Counted from the stretch's first letter, positions 28,002 to 37,911 are shown. The stretch is DNA of 64,000 nt from Azonexus sp. (GCA_017983755.1 JAGOAU010000003.1:119496-183495), one strand, 5' to 3'. The notes: a model not told the origin generated them from the letters alone. Made by a program: numbers and translations.

Positions 28002-31000
28002 TCAGGCGGTGTCCGGCCTGACCTTGTACCAGGCGGCGTAGAGCGCAGGCAGGAAAAGCAGGGTCAGCGCCGTGGCGACGATCAGCCCGCCCATGATGGC
28101 GACCGCCATCGGCCCGAAGAAGTCGTTGCGCGACAGTGGCACCATTGCCAGCACGGCGGCGGCGGCGGTCAGCACGATCGGGCGGAAGCGCCGCACCGTC
28201 GACTCGACGATCGCTTCCCGGCGCGCCTTGCCGGCGGCCATGTCCTGCTCGATCTGGTCGACCAGGATCACCGAGTTGCGCATGATCATGCCGAACAGGG
28301 CGATGGTGCCGAGCAGGGCCATGAAGCCGAAGGGCTTGTTGAAGAGCAGCAGGAACAGGGCGATGCCGATGATTCCGAGGGGCGCGGTCAGCAGCACCAT
28401 GATGACCCGCGAGACGCTCTGCAGCTGGATCATCAGCACGGTGACGACAACCAGGATGAAGATCGGGATGCCGGCCATGACCGAGCCGGAGCCCTTGGCC
28501 GATTCCTCGACCGAGCCGCCAGTGACGATGCGGTAGCCGGCCGGCAGTTCGGCGGTGATTTTGTCGATCTGCGGTTGCAGCGCGGCGACGACGGTGGCCG
28601 GTTGCGTCGTGCCGTAAAGATTGCCGCGCACGGTGATCGTCGGCAGGCGGTCGCGGCGCCAGATCAATCCAGGCTCGAAGCTGTACTTGAGGCGGCCGAT
28701 CTGGTTGAGCGGCACGCTCTTGCCGCTCTTCGTCGGCACCGCCAGATCGGGCAGGGCCGAAAGCCGGGCGCGCTCCTCGCGGTCGCCGCGCAGCACGACG
28801 TCAATCGTTTTCTGGCCTTCGCGGTAGCTGGTCACCGTGTAGCCGTTCAGCGACATGTTGAGCAGCGCCGCCAGTTCCTGGCCCGAAACGCCGAGCAGGC
28901 GCGCCTTGTCCTGGTCGATCTCGATGGCGACGGCCTTCGACAGCTCGCTCCAGTCGTAATTGACATTCGACAGTTCCGGGTTGGCCCGCATGGCGGCGGC
29001 GATTTCGCCAGCGATCCGGCGCAGGGTCGCGATGTCCTCGCCGGAAACGCGGTACTGGACCGGATAGCCGACCGGCGGGCCGTTCTCGATCCGGCTGATG
29101 TTGCCGCGGATGCCCGAAGCCTCGTTTTCGAACAATTTGATCAGTCGACCGCGCAAGGCTTCGCGCGCCTTCACGTTGCGCGTCAGGATGACCACCTGGC
29201 TGACGTTGCTCGCCGGCAGCTGCTGGTCGAGGCCGAGGTAATAGCGCGGCGCGCCGGAACCGATGAAGGTGGTGAAGTGCTCGAACTGGTCGAACTCGGC
29301 GTTGTCCTGTTCCAGCCAGGCTTCGAACTTCTGCGTTGCGGCGCCGATGGCGGTCAGCGAAGCGCCTTCCGGCAGGCGCAGCTCGACGTTCAGTTCGAGC
29401 CGCGTCGAATTCGGGAAGAACTGCTTCTGCACCTGGCCCATGCCGACGATCGCCAGCACGAACAGCAGCAGCGTGACGCCGATCACCAGCCAGCGGCGGC
29501 GCACGCAGATGGCGACGAGCTGGCGGAAGCGGTTGTAGAACGGCGTTCCGTACACATCGTGGTCGTCGCCGTGCGCCAGGCCGCCGATGCCGACCTGCTC
29601 CAGACGGTGCGCCAGCGCCGGCCAGCGGCGGGCGATCAGGCCGGGCTTCTTCGGCGCGCGCGGGTCGGGCAGCAGCTTGTAGCCGAGCCACGGAATCGCC
29701 ACGACGGCCGCCAGCCAGGAGATGAGCAGGGCGATGGCGTTGATCTGGAAGAAGGCGAAGGCGTATTCGCCGGTTGACGACTTGGCCAGCGCGATCGGGA
29801 TGAAGCCGGCGACGGTGACCAGCGTTCCCGACAGCATCGGCCCGGCCGTGCTGGTGTAGGCGAAGGAAGCGGCGCGCGTGCGTTCCCAGCCCTGTTCCAT
29901 CTTCACCCACATCATCTCGACGGCGATGATCGCGTCGTCGACCAGCAGGCCGAGGGCCAGCACCAGCGCGCCGAGCGACACCTTGTGCAGGCCGACGTTG
30001 AACAGGTACATGGCGAGGAAGGTGGCGGCGAGGACGAGCGGGATCGACAGGGCGACGACCATGCCGGTGCGCAGGCCGAGGCTGAGGAAAGTCACCAGCA
30101 GGACGACGAAGACGGCCTCGGCGAGGGCCTGCACGAACGCCTGGATCGAGCGCTTGACGGCATCCGGCTGGCTGGCGGACTCGCCGATCTCGACGCCCAG
30201 CGGCAGCTTGGTGCGGGCCGCCGCCATGTGCGCGTTGAGCGCCTTGCCGAGCTGGATGATGTCGCCGCCCGGCGCCATCGAGATGCCGATGGCCAGCGCC
30301 CGCTTGCCGCCGTAACGGACCTCGGGGGCGGGCGGGTCGCTGGTGCCGCGCCGCACCGTGGCGATGTCGCCGAGGCGGAAGCTGCGGCTGCCGCTGCGGA
30401 TCAGCGTGTCGGCAACGGCCTGCACGGTGTCGAAGGCGCCGCCCGGGCGAATCTGGATGCGCTCGCTGGCGGTCTCGAAGAAACCGGCGCCGGCGACGGC
30501 ATTCTGCTGGCTCAGCGCCTGGATGATGGTGGTCTGATCGACGCCCAGCGTCGCCAGCTTGGCGTTCGACAGCTCGACGAAAATCTTTTCGTCCTGGATG
30601 CCGAAGAGTTCCACCTTGCCGACCCCGGGAATGCGCAGCAGGTCGTCGCGCAGGCGCTCGGCGATATCCTTCAGTTGCGGGTAATCGAGGCCGGTTGCGG
30701 TCAACGCATAAATACTGCCAAAAACGTCGCCGAACTCGTCGTTGAAATACGGACCCTGAATACCGGCCGGCAACGTATGGCGAATGTCGCCGATCTTCTT
30801 GCGCACCTGGTAGAAGACATCCGGCACCTTGGCCGGCGGCGTGTTGTCCTTGGCGAAGAACATCACCGTCGACTCGCCGGGCCGCGAGAAACTCTGCACG
30901 CGGTCGATGAATGGCGTCTCCTGCAGCTTCTTCTCGATCTTGTCGGTCAGTTGTTCCTCGACCTGCACGGCGGTGGCGCCCGGCCAGAAGCTGCGGATCA

Positions 31001-31148
31001 CCATCAGCTTGAAGGTGAACGGCGGATCTTCGGCCTGGCTCAGGCGGCCGTAGGCGACGATGCCCATCAGAGCGATGGCGAGCAGGAAGAAGCCGACCAG
31101 CGTCCGGTGGTGCAGCGTCCAGTCGGACAGGTTGAAGCGGTGGGTCAC
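28002..31148 (-). CDS. RND efflux permease (HAE1-type)
   Basis: 1048 residues, the full length of an RND pump, with about twelve membrane helices, two large periplasmic loops and a central LGLLVDDAIIAVEMM segment carrying the acidic proton-relay residues. GTG 31148 is the start because it lies two bases after the membrane-fusion gene stop. The pair forms a drug or metabolite exporter that would need an outer-membrane factor encoded elsewhere. Substrate unknown. Confidence 0.9.
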   Translation of the reverse strand: MTHRFNLSDWTLHHRTLVGFFLLAIALMGIVAYGRLSQAEDPPFTFKLMVIRSFWPGATAVQVEEQLTDKIEKKLQETPFIDRVQSFSRPGESTVMFFAKDNTPPAKVPDVFYQVRKKIGDIRHTLPAGIQGPYFNDEFGDVFGSIYALTATGLDYPQLKDIAERLRDDLLRIPGVGKVELFGIQDEKIFVELSNAKLATLGVDQTTIIQALSQQNAVAGAGFFETASERIQIRPGGAFDTVQAVADTLIRSGSRSFRLGDIATVRRGTSDPPAPEVRYGGKRALAIGISMAPGGDIIQLGKALNAHMAAARTKLPLGVEIGESASQPDAVKRSIQAFVQALAEAVFVVLLVTFLSLGLRTGMVVALSIPLVLAATFLAMYLFNVGLHKVSLGALVLALGLLVDDAIIAVEMMWVKMEQGWERTRAASFAYTSTAGPMLSGTLVTVAGFIPIALAKSSTGEYAFAFFQINAIALLISWLAAVVAIPWLGYKLLPDPRAPKKPGLIARRWPALAHRLEQVGIGGLAHGDDHDVYGTPFYNRFRQLVAICVRRRWLVIGVTLLLFVLAIVGMGQVQKQFFPNSTRLELNVELRLPEGASLTAIGAATQKFEAWLEQDNAEFDQFEHFTTFIGSGAPRYYLGLDQQLPASNVSQVVILTRNVKAREALRGRLIKLFENEASGIRGNISRIENGPPVGYPVQYRVSGEDIATLRRIAGEIAAAMRANPELSNVNYDWSELSKAVAIEIDQDKARLLGVSGQELAALLNMSLNGYTVTSYREGQKTIDVVLRGDREERARLSALPDLAVPTKSGKSVPLNQIGRLKYSFEPGLIWRRDRLPTITVRGNLYGTTQPATVVAALQPQIDKITAELPAGYRIVTGGSVEESAKGSGSVMAGIPIFILVVVTVLMIQLQSVSRVIMVLLTAPLGIIGIALFLLLFNKPFGFMALLGTIALFGMIMRNSVILVDQIEQDMAAGKARREAIVESTVRRFRPIVLTAAAAVLAMVPLSRNDFFGPMAVAIMGGLIVATALTLLFLPALYAAWYKVRPDTA

Positions 31149-31150
31149 GT

Positions 31151-32236
31151 TCAGTGCTGCCGCGCCGGCGGCGTCGCGGTCTGCACCTGGACCGCCTGGC
31201 CGGGGGTGAGCCGGCGCTGGCCGGTCAGGATCACCGCGTCGCCGGCGGCCACGCCGCGGGCAATGGCAACGCCGTCTTCGCCGAAGCGGGCGATTTCGAC
31301 CGCCTGCGGGACGGCCTTGCCGTCGGCGACGATCCACACCTGCGGCCCCTGACCATTGTCCACGACCGCCGTCAGCGGCACGATGACGGGTGCTGCCGGG
31401 CCGGCGCCGAGGATGACGCGGGCCGTCATGCCGAGCTCGGCGGCGGGCGCCGGGTCGACGATGCGGATGCGTGCCGCATAGGTGCGGGTGGCCGGATCGG
31501 CGGCCGCCGCCAGTTCCCGGACTTCGCCTTTCAGGAAGGATTCCGGTTGGGCCCAGAGGTTGACCGCGATCTGCGGCGCCGCCTTCAGTTCGGCCAGCTT
31601 GCTTTCCGGCACGGCGATCGCGACTTCCTTTTCTGCCGGCTGCGCGAAGCGGAAGACGACCTGGCCGGGGCTGACCACCTGCCCGGCGTCGGCCAGCACG
31701 GCCGTGATCACGCCGTCGCTTTCGGCGGCCAGCGTTCCGTAGGCGGCCTGGTTGCCGCTGATCTGGCTCTGCGCCCGGGCCTGTTCGAGGCGCGCCCTGG
31801 CGCTGCGGTAGGCGTTTTCCTTGGTGTCGAAGGCGGCCTGGCTGACGAAGCGTTTTTCGAGCAGCCCGGCGTAACGCTCGCGTTCGCTGGCGGCCGTCGT
31901 GTATTCGCTTTCGGCGGCGGCCACCTGGGCGGCGGCGGCCTGGCGGGAAAGCTGCAGATCGGCCGGGTCGAGCCGGGCCAGCGGCTGCCCGGCCTTGACT
32001 GCGGCACCGCTATCGACGAGGCGGGCGGCGATTTTTCCGCCGACGCGGAAGGACAGGTCAGTTTCGTGACGCGCCCGGATTTCGCCGGTGTACACCGTTT
32101 GGCCCGCATTGCCGGCGCTCGCCGCCTGTACCAGAACGGTCGGTGCAACCGGCGCGGGCGCTTCGTTGCGGTCGCAGGCGCCCAGGGCGAGCGAGAGACA
32201 GAGGGCGACACAAGGAACGAACGGGCGGGACTGCAT
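31151..32236 (-). CDS. RND periplasmic adaptor (membrane-fusion lipoprotein)
   Basis: 361 residues. The N-terminus has a lipobox (LSLALGAC), placing it on the inner membrane facing the periplasm. A lipoyl/barrel-sandwich domain, a coiled-coil hairpin (about residues 90-170) and a beta-barrel follow, as in AcrA. It is first in the operon with the RND permease. A palindrome 36 bases upstream is a candidate repressor site. No TetR gene lies next to it. Confidence 0.88.
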   Translation of the reverse strand: MQSRPFVPCVALCLSLALGACDRNEAPAPVAPTVLVQAASAGNAGQTVYTGEIRARHETDLSFRVGGKIAARLVDSGAAVKAGQPLARLDPADLQLSRQAAAAQVAAAESEYTTAASERERYAGLLEKRFVSQAAFDTKENAYRSARARLEQARAQSQISGNQAAYGTLAAESDGVITAVLADAGQVVSPGQVVFRFAQPAEKEVAIAVPESKLAELKAAPQIAVNLWAQPESFLKGEVRELAAAADPATRTYAARIRIVDPAPAAELGMTARVILGAGPAAPVIVPLTAVVDNGQGPQVWIVADGKAVPQAVEIARFGEDGVAIARGVAAGDAVILTGQRRLTPGQAVQVQTATPPARQH

Positions 32237-32271
32237 GGGGCGGGCACCTTGGGGCAATGCCGCAATGATAA

Positions 32272-32285
32272 TGAACGATCGGTCA
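32272..32285. promoter_or_regulatory. Candidate TetR-type operator between efflux and ntrB genes
   Basis: TGAACGATCGGTCA is palindromic at 12 of 14 positions (core CGATCG with TGA/TCA ends) and lies between the divergent adaptor and ntrB genes. TetR-family sites often look like this, but the regulator is not nearby. Confidence 0.4.
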
Positions 32286-32336
32286 GTAACGCAACAGGTT
32301 CCACGGAAAAGCGCCGGACTCGCTACAATATCGGCC

Positions 32337-33398
32337 ATGAACAGTACGCTGTCCGCCTTCTACGGCTTGGATTTTCTCGCCTCCACCGTGCTTTTGCTCG
32401 ACGAGGGGCTGGTGGTGCGCTACGTCAATCCGGCGGGCGAAAACCTGCTCGCCGTCAACCTGCGTTCGGTCACCGGCAAGCCGCTGTCGGCGGTGTGCAC
32501 CTGCTCGGCGACGCTGCAGGGTGCGCTCGACAACGCCCTTAACAACAACTGGGGCTATACCGGCCAGAACATCGAACTCAGGCGCGGCGACGGCGAAGTG
32601 CTGCACATCAACTGCACGGTGACGCCGTTGCGCCCGGAGGTGGCGGCAGGCGTTCGCCTGCTGCTGGAGTTGCAGCCGATCGAGCACCAGCTGGCGGCGA
32701 CCCGCGAGGAACGCCTGATCGAGCAGCAGAAGGCCAGTCGCGAACTGATCCGCAACCTGGCGCACGAAATCAAGAATCCGCTCGGCGGCATCCGCGGCGC
32801 CGCGCAGTTGCTCGAACACGAACTGAGCAACCCGTCGCTCAAGGAATACACGCAGGTCATCATCAAGGAGGCCGACCGCCTGCAGGACCTGATGCAGCGC
32901 CTGCTGACGCCGCATCGGGCGATGCTGCCGACGACGGTCAATATCCATGAAATCCTCGAGCGTGTGCGCAGCCTGCTGACAGCGGAATTTCCCGGCTCGC
33001 TGTCGATGCGCCGCGACTACGACACCAGCCTGCCGGAACTGGTCGGCGATCGCGAGCAACTGATCCAGGCGGTGCTCAACATTGCGCGCAACGCGGCGCA
33101 GGCGATGAACGGCGAAGGCGAGATCGTGCTGCGCACGCGCGTGCTGCGCCAGGTCACGCTGGCCAAGAAGCGCTACCGCCTGGCGCTGGAGATCAAGGTC
33201 ATCGACAACGGCCCGGGGATCTCCGAAACCGTCCGCGAGCGCATGTTCTACCCGCTGGTTTCCGGCCGCGAGGGCGGTAGCGGCCTGGGGCTGACGATCG
33301 CCCAGAATTTCGTCCAGCATCATCACGGCACCATCGACTGCACCAGCCAGCCGGGCCATACCATCTTCACGATCCGCCTTCCGGTTGAACAGGCCTGA
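32337..33398 (+). CDS. glnL: Nitrogen regulation sensor kinase NtrB
   Basis: 353 residues: a PAS domain (about 10-115), the phosphoacceptor box NLAHEIKNPLGGIRGAAQLL and the ATPase motifs NIARNAAQAM, DNGPGI and GSGLGLTIA. There is no membrane segment, as expected for this cytosolic kinase/phosphatase governed by PII. It phosphorylates the NtrC encoded 35 bases downstream. Confidence 0.94.
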   Translation: MNSTLSAFYGLDFLASTVLLLDEGLVVRYVNPAGENLLAVNLRSVTGKPLSAVCTCSATLQGALDNALNNNWGYTGQNIELRRGDGEVLHINCTVTPLRPEVAAGVRLLLELQPIEHQLAATREERLIEQQKASRELIRNLAHEIKNPLGGIRGAAQLLEHELSNPSLKEYTQVIIKEADRLQDLMQRLLTPHRAMLPTTVNIHEILERVRSLLTAEFPGSLSMRRDYDTSLPELVGDREQLIQAVLNIARNAAQAMNGEGEIVLRTRVLRQVTLAKKRYRLALEIKVIDNGPGISETVRERMFYPLVSGREGGSGLGLTIAQNFVQHHHGTIDCTSQPGHTIFTIRLPVEQA

Positions 33399-33433
33399 CT
33401 CTTGCTTGTCATTTTTCCGTTGCCAATGACAAG

Positions 33434-34861
33434 ATGAGCCAAAAAATCATGAAACCGGTCTGGGTCGTCGACGACGACCGTTCCATCCGCTGGGTTCTGG
33501 AGAAGACCCTGTCCCGCGAGGGCATCCCCTTCAAGAGTTTCGCCTCGGCCAGCGAGGCCATCTCGCAACTCGAACAGGGCGCCGAGCCGCCGCAGGTCCT
33601 GATGTCCGACATCCGCATGCCCGGCCAGTCGGGGCTGGAACTGCTGCAGGAAGTGAAAACCCGCTTCCCGACCGTTCCGGTCATCATCATGACCGCCTAT
33701 TCCGATCTGGAGAGCGCCGTCGCCGCCTTCCAGGGCGGCGCCTTCGAGTATCTGCCCAAGCCCTTCGACGTCGATCAGGCCGTCGAGCTGATCCGGCGGG
33801 CGATCGACGAATCAATGCACCAGAGTGGTGCAAAAGAGGAAGAGGGGCTGGTGCCGGAGATTCTCGGGCAGGCACCGGCCATGCAGGAAGTCTTCCGCGC
33901 CATCGGCCGCCTCGCCCTGTCGCATGCAACGGTGCTGATTACCGGCGAGTCGGGCAGCGGCAAGGAACTGGTCGCGCGCGCCCTGCACCGCCACAGCCCA
34001 CGGGCTGACAAGCCGTTCATCGCCATCAACACGGCCGCGATTCCCAAGGACCTCCTCGAATCCGAACTGTTCGGCCACGAACGCGGCGCCTTCACCGGCG
34101 CCCAGACACAGCGCCGCGGCCGTTTCGAGCAGGCCGAGGGTGGCACATTGTTCCTCGATGAGATCGGCGACATGCCCTCCGAGTTGCAGACCCGCCTGCT
34201 GCGCGTGCTGTCCGATGGGCATTACTATCGGGTCGGCGGCCATTCGCCGATCAAGGCCAACGTCCGGGTCATCGCTGCGACGCACCAGAATCTCGAAACG
34301 CGGGTCAAGGAAGGCCTGTTCCGCGAAGACCTGTTCCATCGCCTGAACGTCATCCGCATCCGCCTGCCGGCGCTACGCGAACGGCACGAGGACATCCCGC
34401 TGCTGACCCGCCACTTCCTGCAGAAAAGTGCGCGCGAACTCGGTGTCGAGGCCAAGCGCCTCTCCGATCCCGCGATCAAGTACCTGAGCGGGCTGGATTT
34501 CCAGGGCAACGTCCGTCAGCTGGAAAACCTCTGTCACTGGCTGACCGTCATGGCGCCCGGCCAGCTGGTTGAAATCGGCGACTTGCCGACTGAGCTGCGC
34601 GAAGCGGCGCCGACGGCGATGGCGACCGACTGGGAAAGCGGTCTCGAAGGCGAGGTGGACCGCCTGCTGGCGGCCGGCGTCGACGATGTCCATGGCCGCC
34701 TGTCGCAGATCTTCGAGCGCATCCTGATTTCCCGTGCCCTGGCGCGTACCGGCGGGCGCCGGATCGAGGCGGCGCAGGCGCTCGGCATCGGTCGCAACAC
34801 GATCACGCGCAAGATTGCCGAACTCGGCATCGACGGCGGCAAGGAGCATGCGGCGGAGTAG
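33434..34861 (+). CDS. glnG: Nitrogen regulator NtrC (sigma-54 activator)
   Basis: 475 residues: receiver domain (VVDDDRSIRWVL, phosphoacceptor in LMSDIRMPG), AAA+ domain with Walker A GESGSGKEL and the sigma-54 contact GAFTGAQ, and a C-terminal Fis-type helix-turn-helix. It activates glnA and other nitrogen genes at sigma-54 promoters; the dyad at 25836 is a predicted target. ATG 33434 is used; ATG 33449 (MKPVWVVDDD) is also possible. Confidence 0.95.
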   Translation: MSQKIMKPVWVVDDDRSIRWVLEKTLSREGIPFKSFASASEAISQLEQGAEPPQVLMSDIRMPGQSGLELLQEVKTRFPTVPVIIMTAYSDLESAVAAFQGGAFEYLPKPFDVDQAVELIRRAIDESMHQSGAKEEEGLVPEILGQAPAMQEVFRAIGRLALSHATVLITGESGSGKELVARALHRHSPRADKPFIAINTAAIPKDLLESELFGHERGAFTGAQTQRRGRFEQAEGGTLFLDEIGDMPSELQTRLLRVLSDGHYYRVGGHSPIKANVRVIAATHQNLETRVKEGLFREDLFHRLNVIRIRLPALRERHEDIPLLTRHFLQKSARELGVEAKRLSDPAIKYLSGLDFQGNVRQLENLCHWLTVMAPGQLVEIGDLPTELREAAPTAMATDWESGLEGEVDRLLAAGVDDVHGRLSQIFERILISRALARTGGRRIEAAQALGIGRNTITRKIAELGIDGGKEHAAE

Positions 34862-34871
34862 AATCCGCCGC

Positions 34872-35663
34872 ATGGCACTGATCGACCCCGTATTGCTGAA
34901 AGACCGGCTCGGCCTGCTGGCCGGTCGTTTCGACGTCGACGCGCTGGCCGCATGTGATTCGACCAGCAGCGAACTGCTGCGCCGGGCCGACCGCGGCGCG
35001 CCGGCCGGCACCGTCATCGTGGCCGACCGCCAGAGCGCCGGGCGCGGCCGGCGCGGCCGGCCGTGGCTGTCGGCGCCCGAAGCCAGCCTGACCTTCTCGC
35101 TGCTCTGGCGTTTCAGCGGCCCGCCGGGGCAACTGGCCGGGCTGTCGCTGGGCGTCGGCGTGGCGCTGGCGCGCGGGCTGGAGAGCCTCGGCGCCGGCGG
35201 TATCCGGCTCAAGTGGCCGAACGACGTGCTGCTCGAGCGCGCCGGCGATTTCGCCAAGCTGGCGGGCATTCTCATCGAGCTGGCGAGCGACCGGCGCGGC
35301 ACGCAGGCGATCATCGGCATCGGGCTCAACCTGCAGCCGCCGCCAGTTGAGCTGCCGCAACCGGCCGCCGGGCTGGCGCAGGCGCTGGTACATCTGCCCG
35401 ACCGTCACACCGTACTGGCGAGTGTTCTGACGGCGCTGGCCGAGGTGCTCGAAGCGTTCGCGGTCGACGGCTTCGGCGGGCTGAAAATGGAATGGCAGCA
35501 GCGCCATGCCTGGCAGGGGCTGGCGGTGCAGGTTCTCGGCGACGAGAGCGAGCCGCTTGCCGGCGTCTGTCTCGGCGCCGACGACGATGGCGCGTTGCTG
35601 CTGGAAACTGCCGCCGGCGTGCAACGCATCCTGTCCGGCGACCTCAGTCTGCGCCGCGCATGA
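34872..35663 (+). CDS. birA: Biotin-protein ligase
   Basis: 263 residues. The biotinyl-AMP loop appears as ADRQSAGRGRRGRPW and the active-site helix as LKWPNDVLL. It attaches biotin to carboxyl-carrier proteins. There is no N-terminal helix-turn-helix, so this is the monofunctional enzyme without repressor activity. The stop overlaps the coaX start by four bases, a common pairing in betaproteobacteria. Confidence 0.93.
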   Translation: MALIDPVLLKDRLGLLAGRFDVDALAACDSTSSELLRRADRGAPAGTVIVADRQSAGRGRRGRPWLSAPEASLTFSLLWRFSGPPGQLAGLSLGVGVALARGLESLGAGGIRLKWPNDVLLERAGDFAKLAGILIELASDRRGTQAIIGIGLNLQPPPVELPQPAAGLAQALVHLPDRHTVLASVLTALAEVLEAFAVDGFGGLKMEWQQRHAWQGLAVQVLGDESEPLAGVCLGADDDGALLLETAAGVQRILSGDLSLRRA

Positions 35664-36406
35664 TCCTCTGCATCGACAGCGGCAACAGCCGCATCAAATG
35701 GGCGCTGCATGCCGACGGCGTGTGGCGGGAGTCGGCTGCGGTCGACCATGCCGAAACGGCAAAAATGGCCGACTTGCTGCGCCGTCTGCCGATGCCGGCG
35801 TGCGTGATGCTGGCGAATGTCGCGGGCGCTGCGGCGGGGGCGGCCATCCGCCAGGCGCTGGCGCCCTGGCTGCCGGTGCTGCGCGAGGTGGAGTCGACGG
35901 CCGCGGCGGGCGGCGTCGTGAATCTCTACGCCGACCCGCCCCGTCTCGGTGTGGACCGCTGGTGCGCGCTGATCGGCGCCAGAGCGATGACCGCCGCGCC
36001 CTGCGTCGTCGTCATGGCCGGCACGGCGACGACCGTCGATACGCTGGCCGGCGACAGCCGTTTTCTCGGCGGCCTGATCCTGCCCGGCCTCGACCTGATG
36101 CGCCGTTCGCTGGCGCGCGACACGGCAGCGCTGCCGCTGGCCGCCGGCCGGTATGCCGTGCATCCGCGCTGTACCGACGATGCCATTACTTCAGGCTGCA
36201 TCGAGGCCCAGGTCGGCGCCATCGAGCGCGCTTGCGCGCGGCTCGGCGACGACGCCATCTGCCTGTTGTCCGGCGGCGCCGCCGGGCTGATCGGCGAGCA
36301 CCTTGGCGTAGCGCACCGGCGGGTCGCCAATCTGGTGCTCGAAGGTCTGTTGCGCCTTGCTGGCGACGATTCGGCAGCGCATGCCGCTGGCAAAACCAGC
36401 GGTTGA
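35660..36406 (+). CDS. coaX: Type III pantothenate kinase
   Basis: 248 residues. Type III motifs are present: CIDSGNSRIKW at the N-terminus, LGVDRWCALIGA for pantothenate binding and AGTATTVDTLAG for phosphate. It catalyses the first step of coenzyme A synthesis and, unlike CoaA, is not strongly inhibited by CoA. It is translationally coupled to birA. Confidence 0.93.
   Translation: MILCIDSGNSRIKWALHADGVWRESAAVDHAETAKMADLLRRLPMPACVMLANVAGAAAGAAIRQALAPWLPVLREVESTAAAGGVVNLYADPPRLGVDRWCALIGARAMTAAPCVVVMAGTATTVDTLAGDSRFLGGLILPGLDLMRRSLARDTAALPLAAGRYAVHPRCTDDAITSGCIEAQVGAIERACARLGDDAICLLSGGAAGLIGEHLGVAHRRVANLVLEGLLRLAGDDSAAHAAGKTSG
35737..35746 (+). repeat. TGCGGTCGAC dispersed motif, copy 8
   Basis: Inside coaX; followed by CATGCCG-AAA-CGGC-AAAAAT, a good two-tract match. 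Confidence 0.5.
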
Positions 36407-36463
36407 AGATTGCCGGTTTAGCGGCGACAATGGCCGCCAATTCGACAGTTTTCGGGAGGGACC

Positions 36464-36865
36464 ATGTTCGATCCGGTCATCAACAATCTGCCAGCCTTCG
36501 CCAGCTTTTTCGCGACTGCCGTCGTCCTGCTGCTGGTCTTCCTCGCCATCTACGTCCGGGTCACGCCGTACAACGAGCTGACGCTGATCCGCCAGGGCAA
36601 CGAGGCGGCGGCGATCAGCCTGGGTGGGGCGGTGATCGGCTTCGCGCTGCCGATCGCCGTAGCGGTCGCCGTCAGCCACAACCTCTACGCAATGATCGGC
36701 TGGGGCCTGGTCGCCTCGCTCGTCCAGCTGCTCACCTTCATCGCCGCGCGCCTGGCGCTGCCGCGGCTCAACGAAAGCATTCCCCAGGGCAAGCTGGCCT
36801 CGGGAATTTTCCTCGCATCGCTGGCGATCGGCGTCGGCATCCTCAACGCCGGCTGCATCGTCTGA
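36464..36865 (+). CDS. DUF350 membrane protein (YjfL-like)
   Basis: 133 residues with four predicted membrane helices, including the repeated pattern that defines DUF350 (ISLGGAVIGFALPIAVAVA, LASGIFLASLAIGVGILNAG). Function unknown; the family is linked to envelope-stress loci with PspA-like, SPFH and DUF4178 proteins. It is 17 bases upstream of the SPFH gene and likely in one operon with it. Confidence 0.85.
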   Translation: MFDPVINNLPAFASFFATAVVLLLVFLAIYVRVTPYNELTLIRQGNEAAAISLGGAVIGFALPIAVAVAVSHNLYAMIGWGLVASLVQLLTFIAARLALPRLNESIPQGKLASGIFLASLAIGVGILNAGCIV

Positions 36866-36882
36866 TTTTTTAGGAGGCAATC

Positions 36883-37911
36883 ATGGCCCTGATGGACTTC
36901 ATCAAGAAACAATTCATCGACATCCTGCAATGGACCGAGTCCGGCGACGGCACACTGGCCTGGCGCTTCCCGATGCAGGAAATGGAAATCCAGAACGGCG
37001 CCAGCCTCACCGTGCGCGATTCGCAGGTGGCGCTGTTCGTCAACGAAGGCATGGTCGCCGACGTCTTCGCACCCGGCATGTACAAGCTGACGACGCAGAC
37101 GCTGCCGGTGCTGACCTATCTGAAAAACTGGGACAAGCTGTTCGAATCCCCGTTCAAGTCCGACCTCTACTTCTTCTCGACGCGTACCCAGCTCGACCAG
37201 AAATGGGGAACGCCGAACCCGATCACCATTCGCGACAAGGAATTCGGCATCGTCCGCCTGCGCGCCTTCGGCATCTACTCGTATCACCTGAGCGACGCCA
37301 AGACCTTCTACCAGAAGATTTCCGGCACCCGCGACGCGTACACCCGCGAGGAACTTGAGGGCCAACTGCGCAATACTATGGTCGCCGGGCTGACCGACCT
37401 GTTCGGCGAATCCGGCGTGCCTTTCATCGACATGGCGGCCAACCAGGACGAGTTTGGCAAGGCGATGTTCGCCAAAATGGCGCCGACCTTTGCCGACTTC
37501 GGGCTGACGCTTGATTCGCTGGTCGTCCAGAACGTCTCGCTGCCGGAAGAACTGCAGAAGGTTCTAGACCAGAAGATCGGCATGAACATGATCGGCGACA
37601 TGGGCCGCTTCACGCAGTACCAGGTCGCCAACGCCATTCCCGAGGCGGCGAAGAACGAGGGCGGCATGGCCGGCATGGGCGTCGGCCTCGGTGCCGGCGT
37701 CGGCTTCGGGCAGGTCATGGGGCAGGCGATGGCCTCGGCGATGCAGCCGGCGGCGGGCGCTGCCCCGGCACCGGCTGCGGCCGTTGCGCCGGTGTCGGCC
37801 GACGACGTCGTTGCCACCCTGGAAAAGCTGCACGGGCTGGTCGAGAAAGGCATCCTGAGCCAGGCCGAATTCGACGCCAAGAAAGCCGAACTGCTCAAGA
37901 AACTGATCTGA
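36883..37911 (+). CDS. SPFH/virion-core domain protein with C-terminal SHOCT
   Basis: 342 residues. An SPFH-like region covers about residues 30-230; a Gly/Met-rich then Ala/Pro linker (245-305) leads to a SHOCT-type zinc-less tail (LEKLHGLVEKGILSQAEFDAKKAELLKKL). No membrane segment is predicted. Such proteins are thought to scaffold membrane-associated complexes. AGGAGG precedes ATG 36883. Confidence 0.82.
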   Translation: MALMDFIKKQFIDILQWTESGDGTLAWRFPMQEMEIQNGASLTVRDSQVALFVNEGMVADVFAPGMYKLTTQTLPVLTYLKNWDKLFESPFKSDLYFFSTRTQLDQKWGTPNPITIRDKEFGIVRLRAFGIYSYHLSDAKTFYQKISGTRDAYTREELEGQLRNTMVAGLTDLFGESGVPFIDMAANQDEFGKAMFAKMAPTFADFGLTLDSLVVQNVSLPEELQKVLDQKIGMNMIGDMGRFTQYQVANAIPEAAKNEGGMAGMGVGLGAGVGFGQVMGQAMASAMQPAAGAAPAPAAAVAPVSADDVVATLEKLHGLVEKGILSQAEFDAKKAELLKKLI

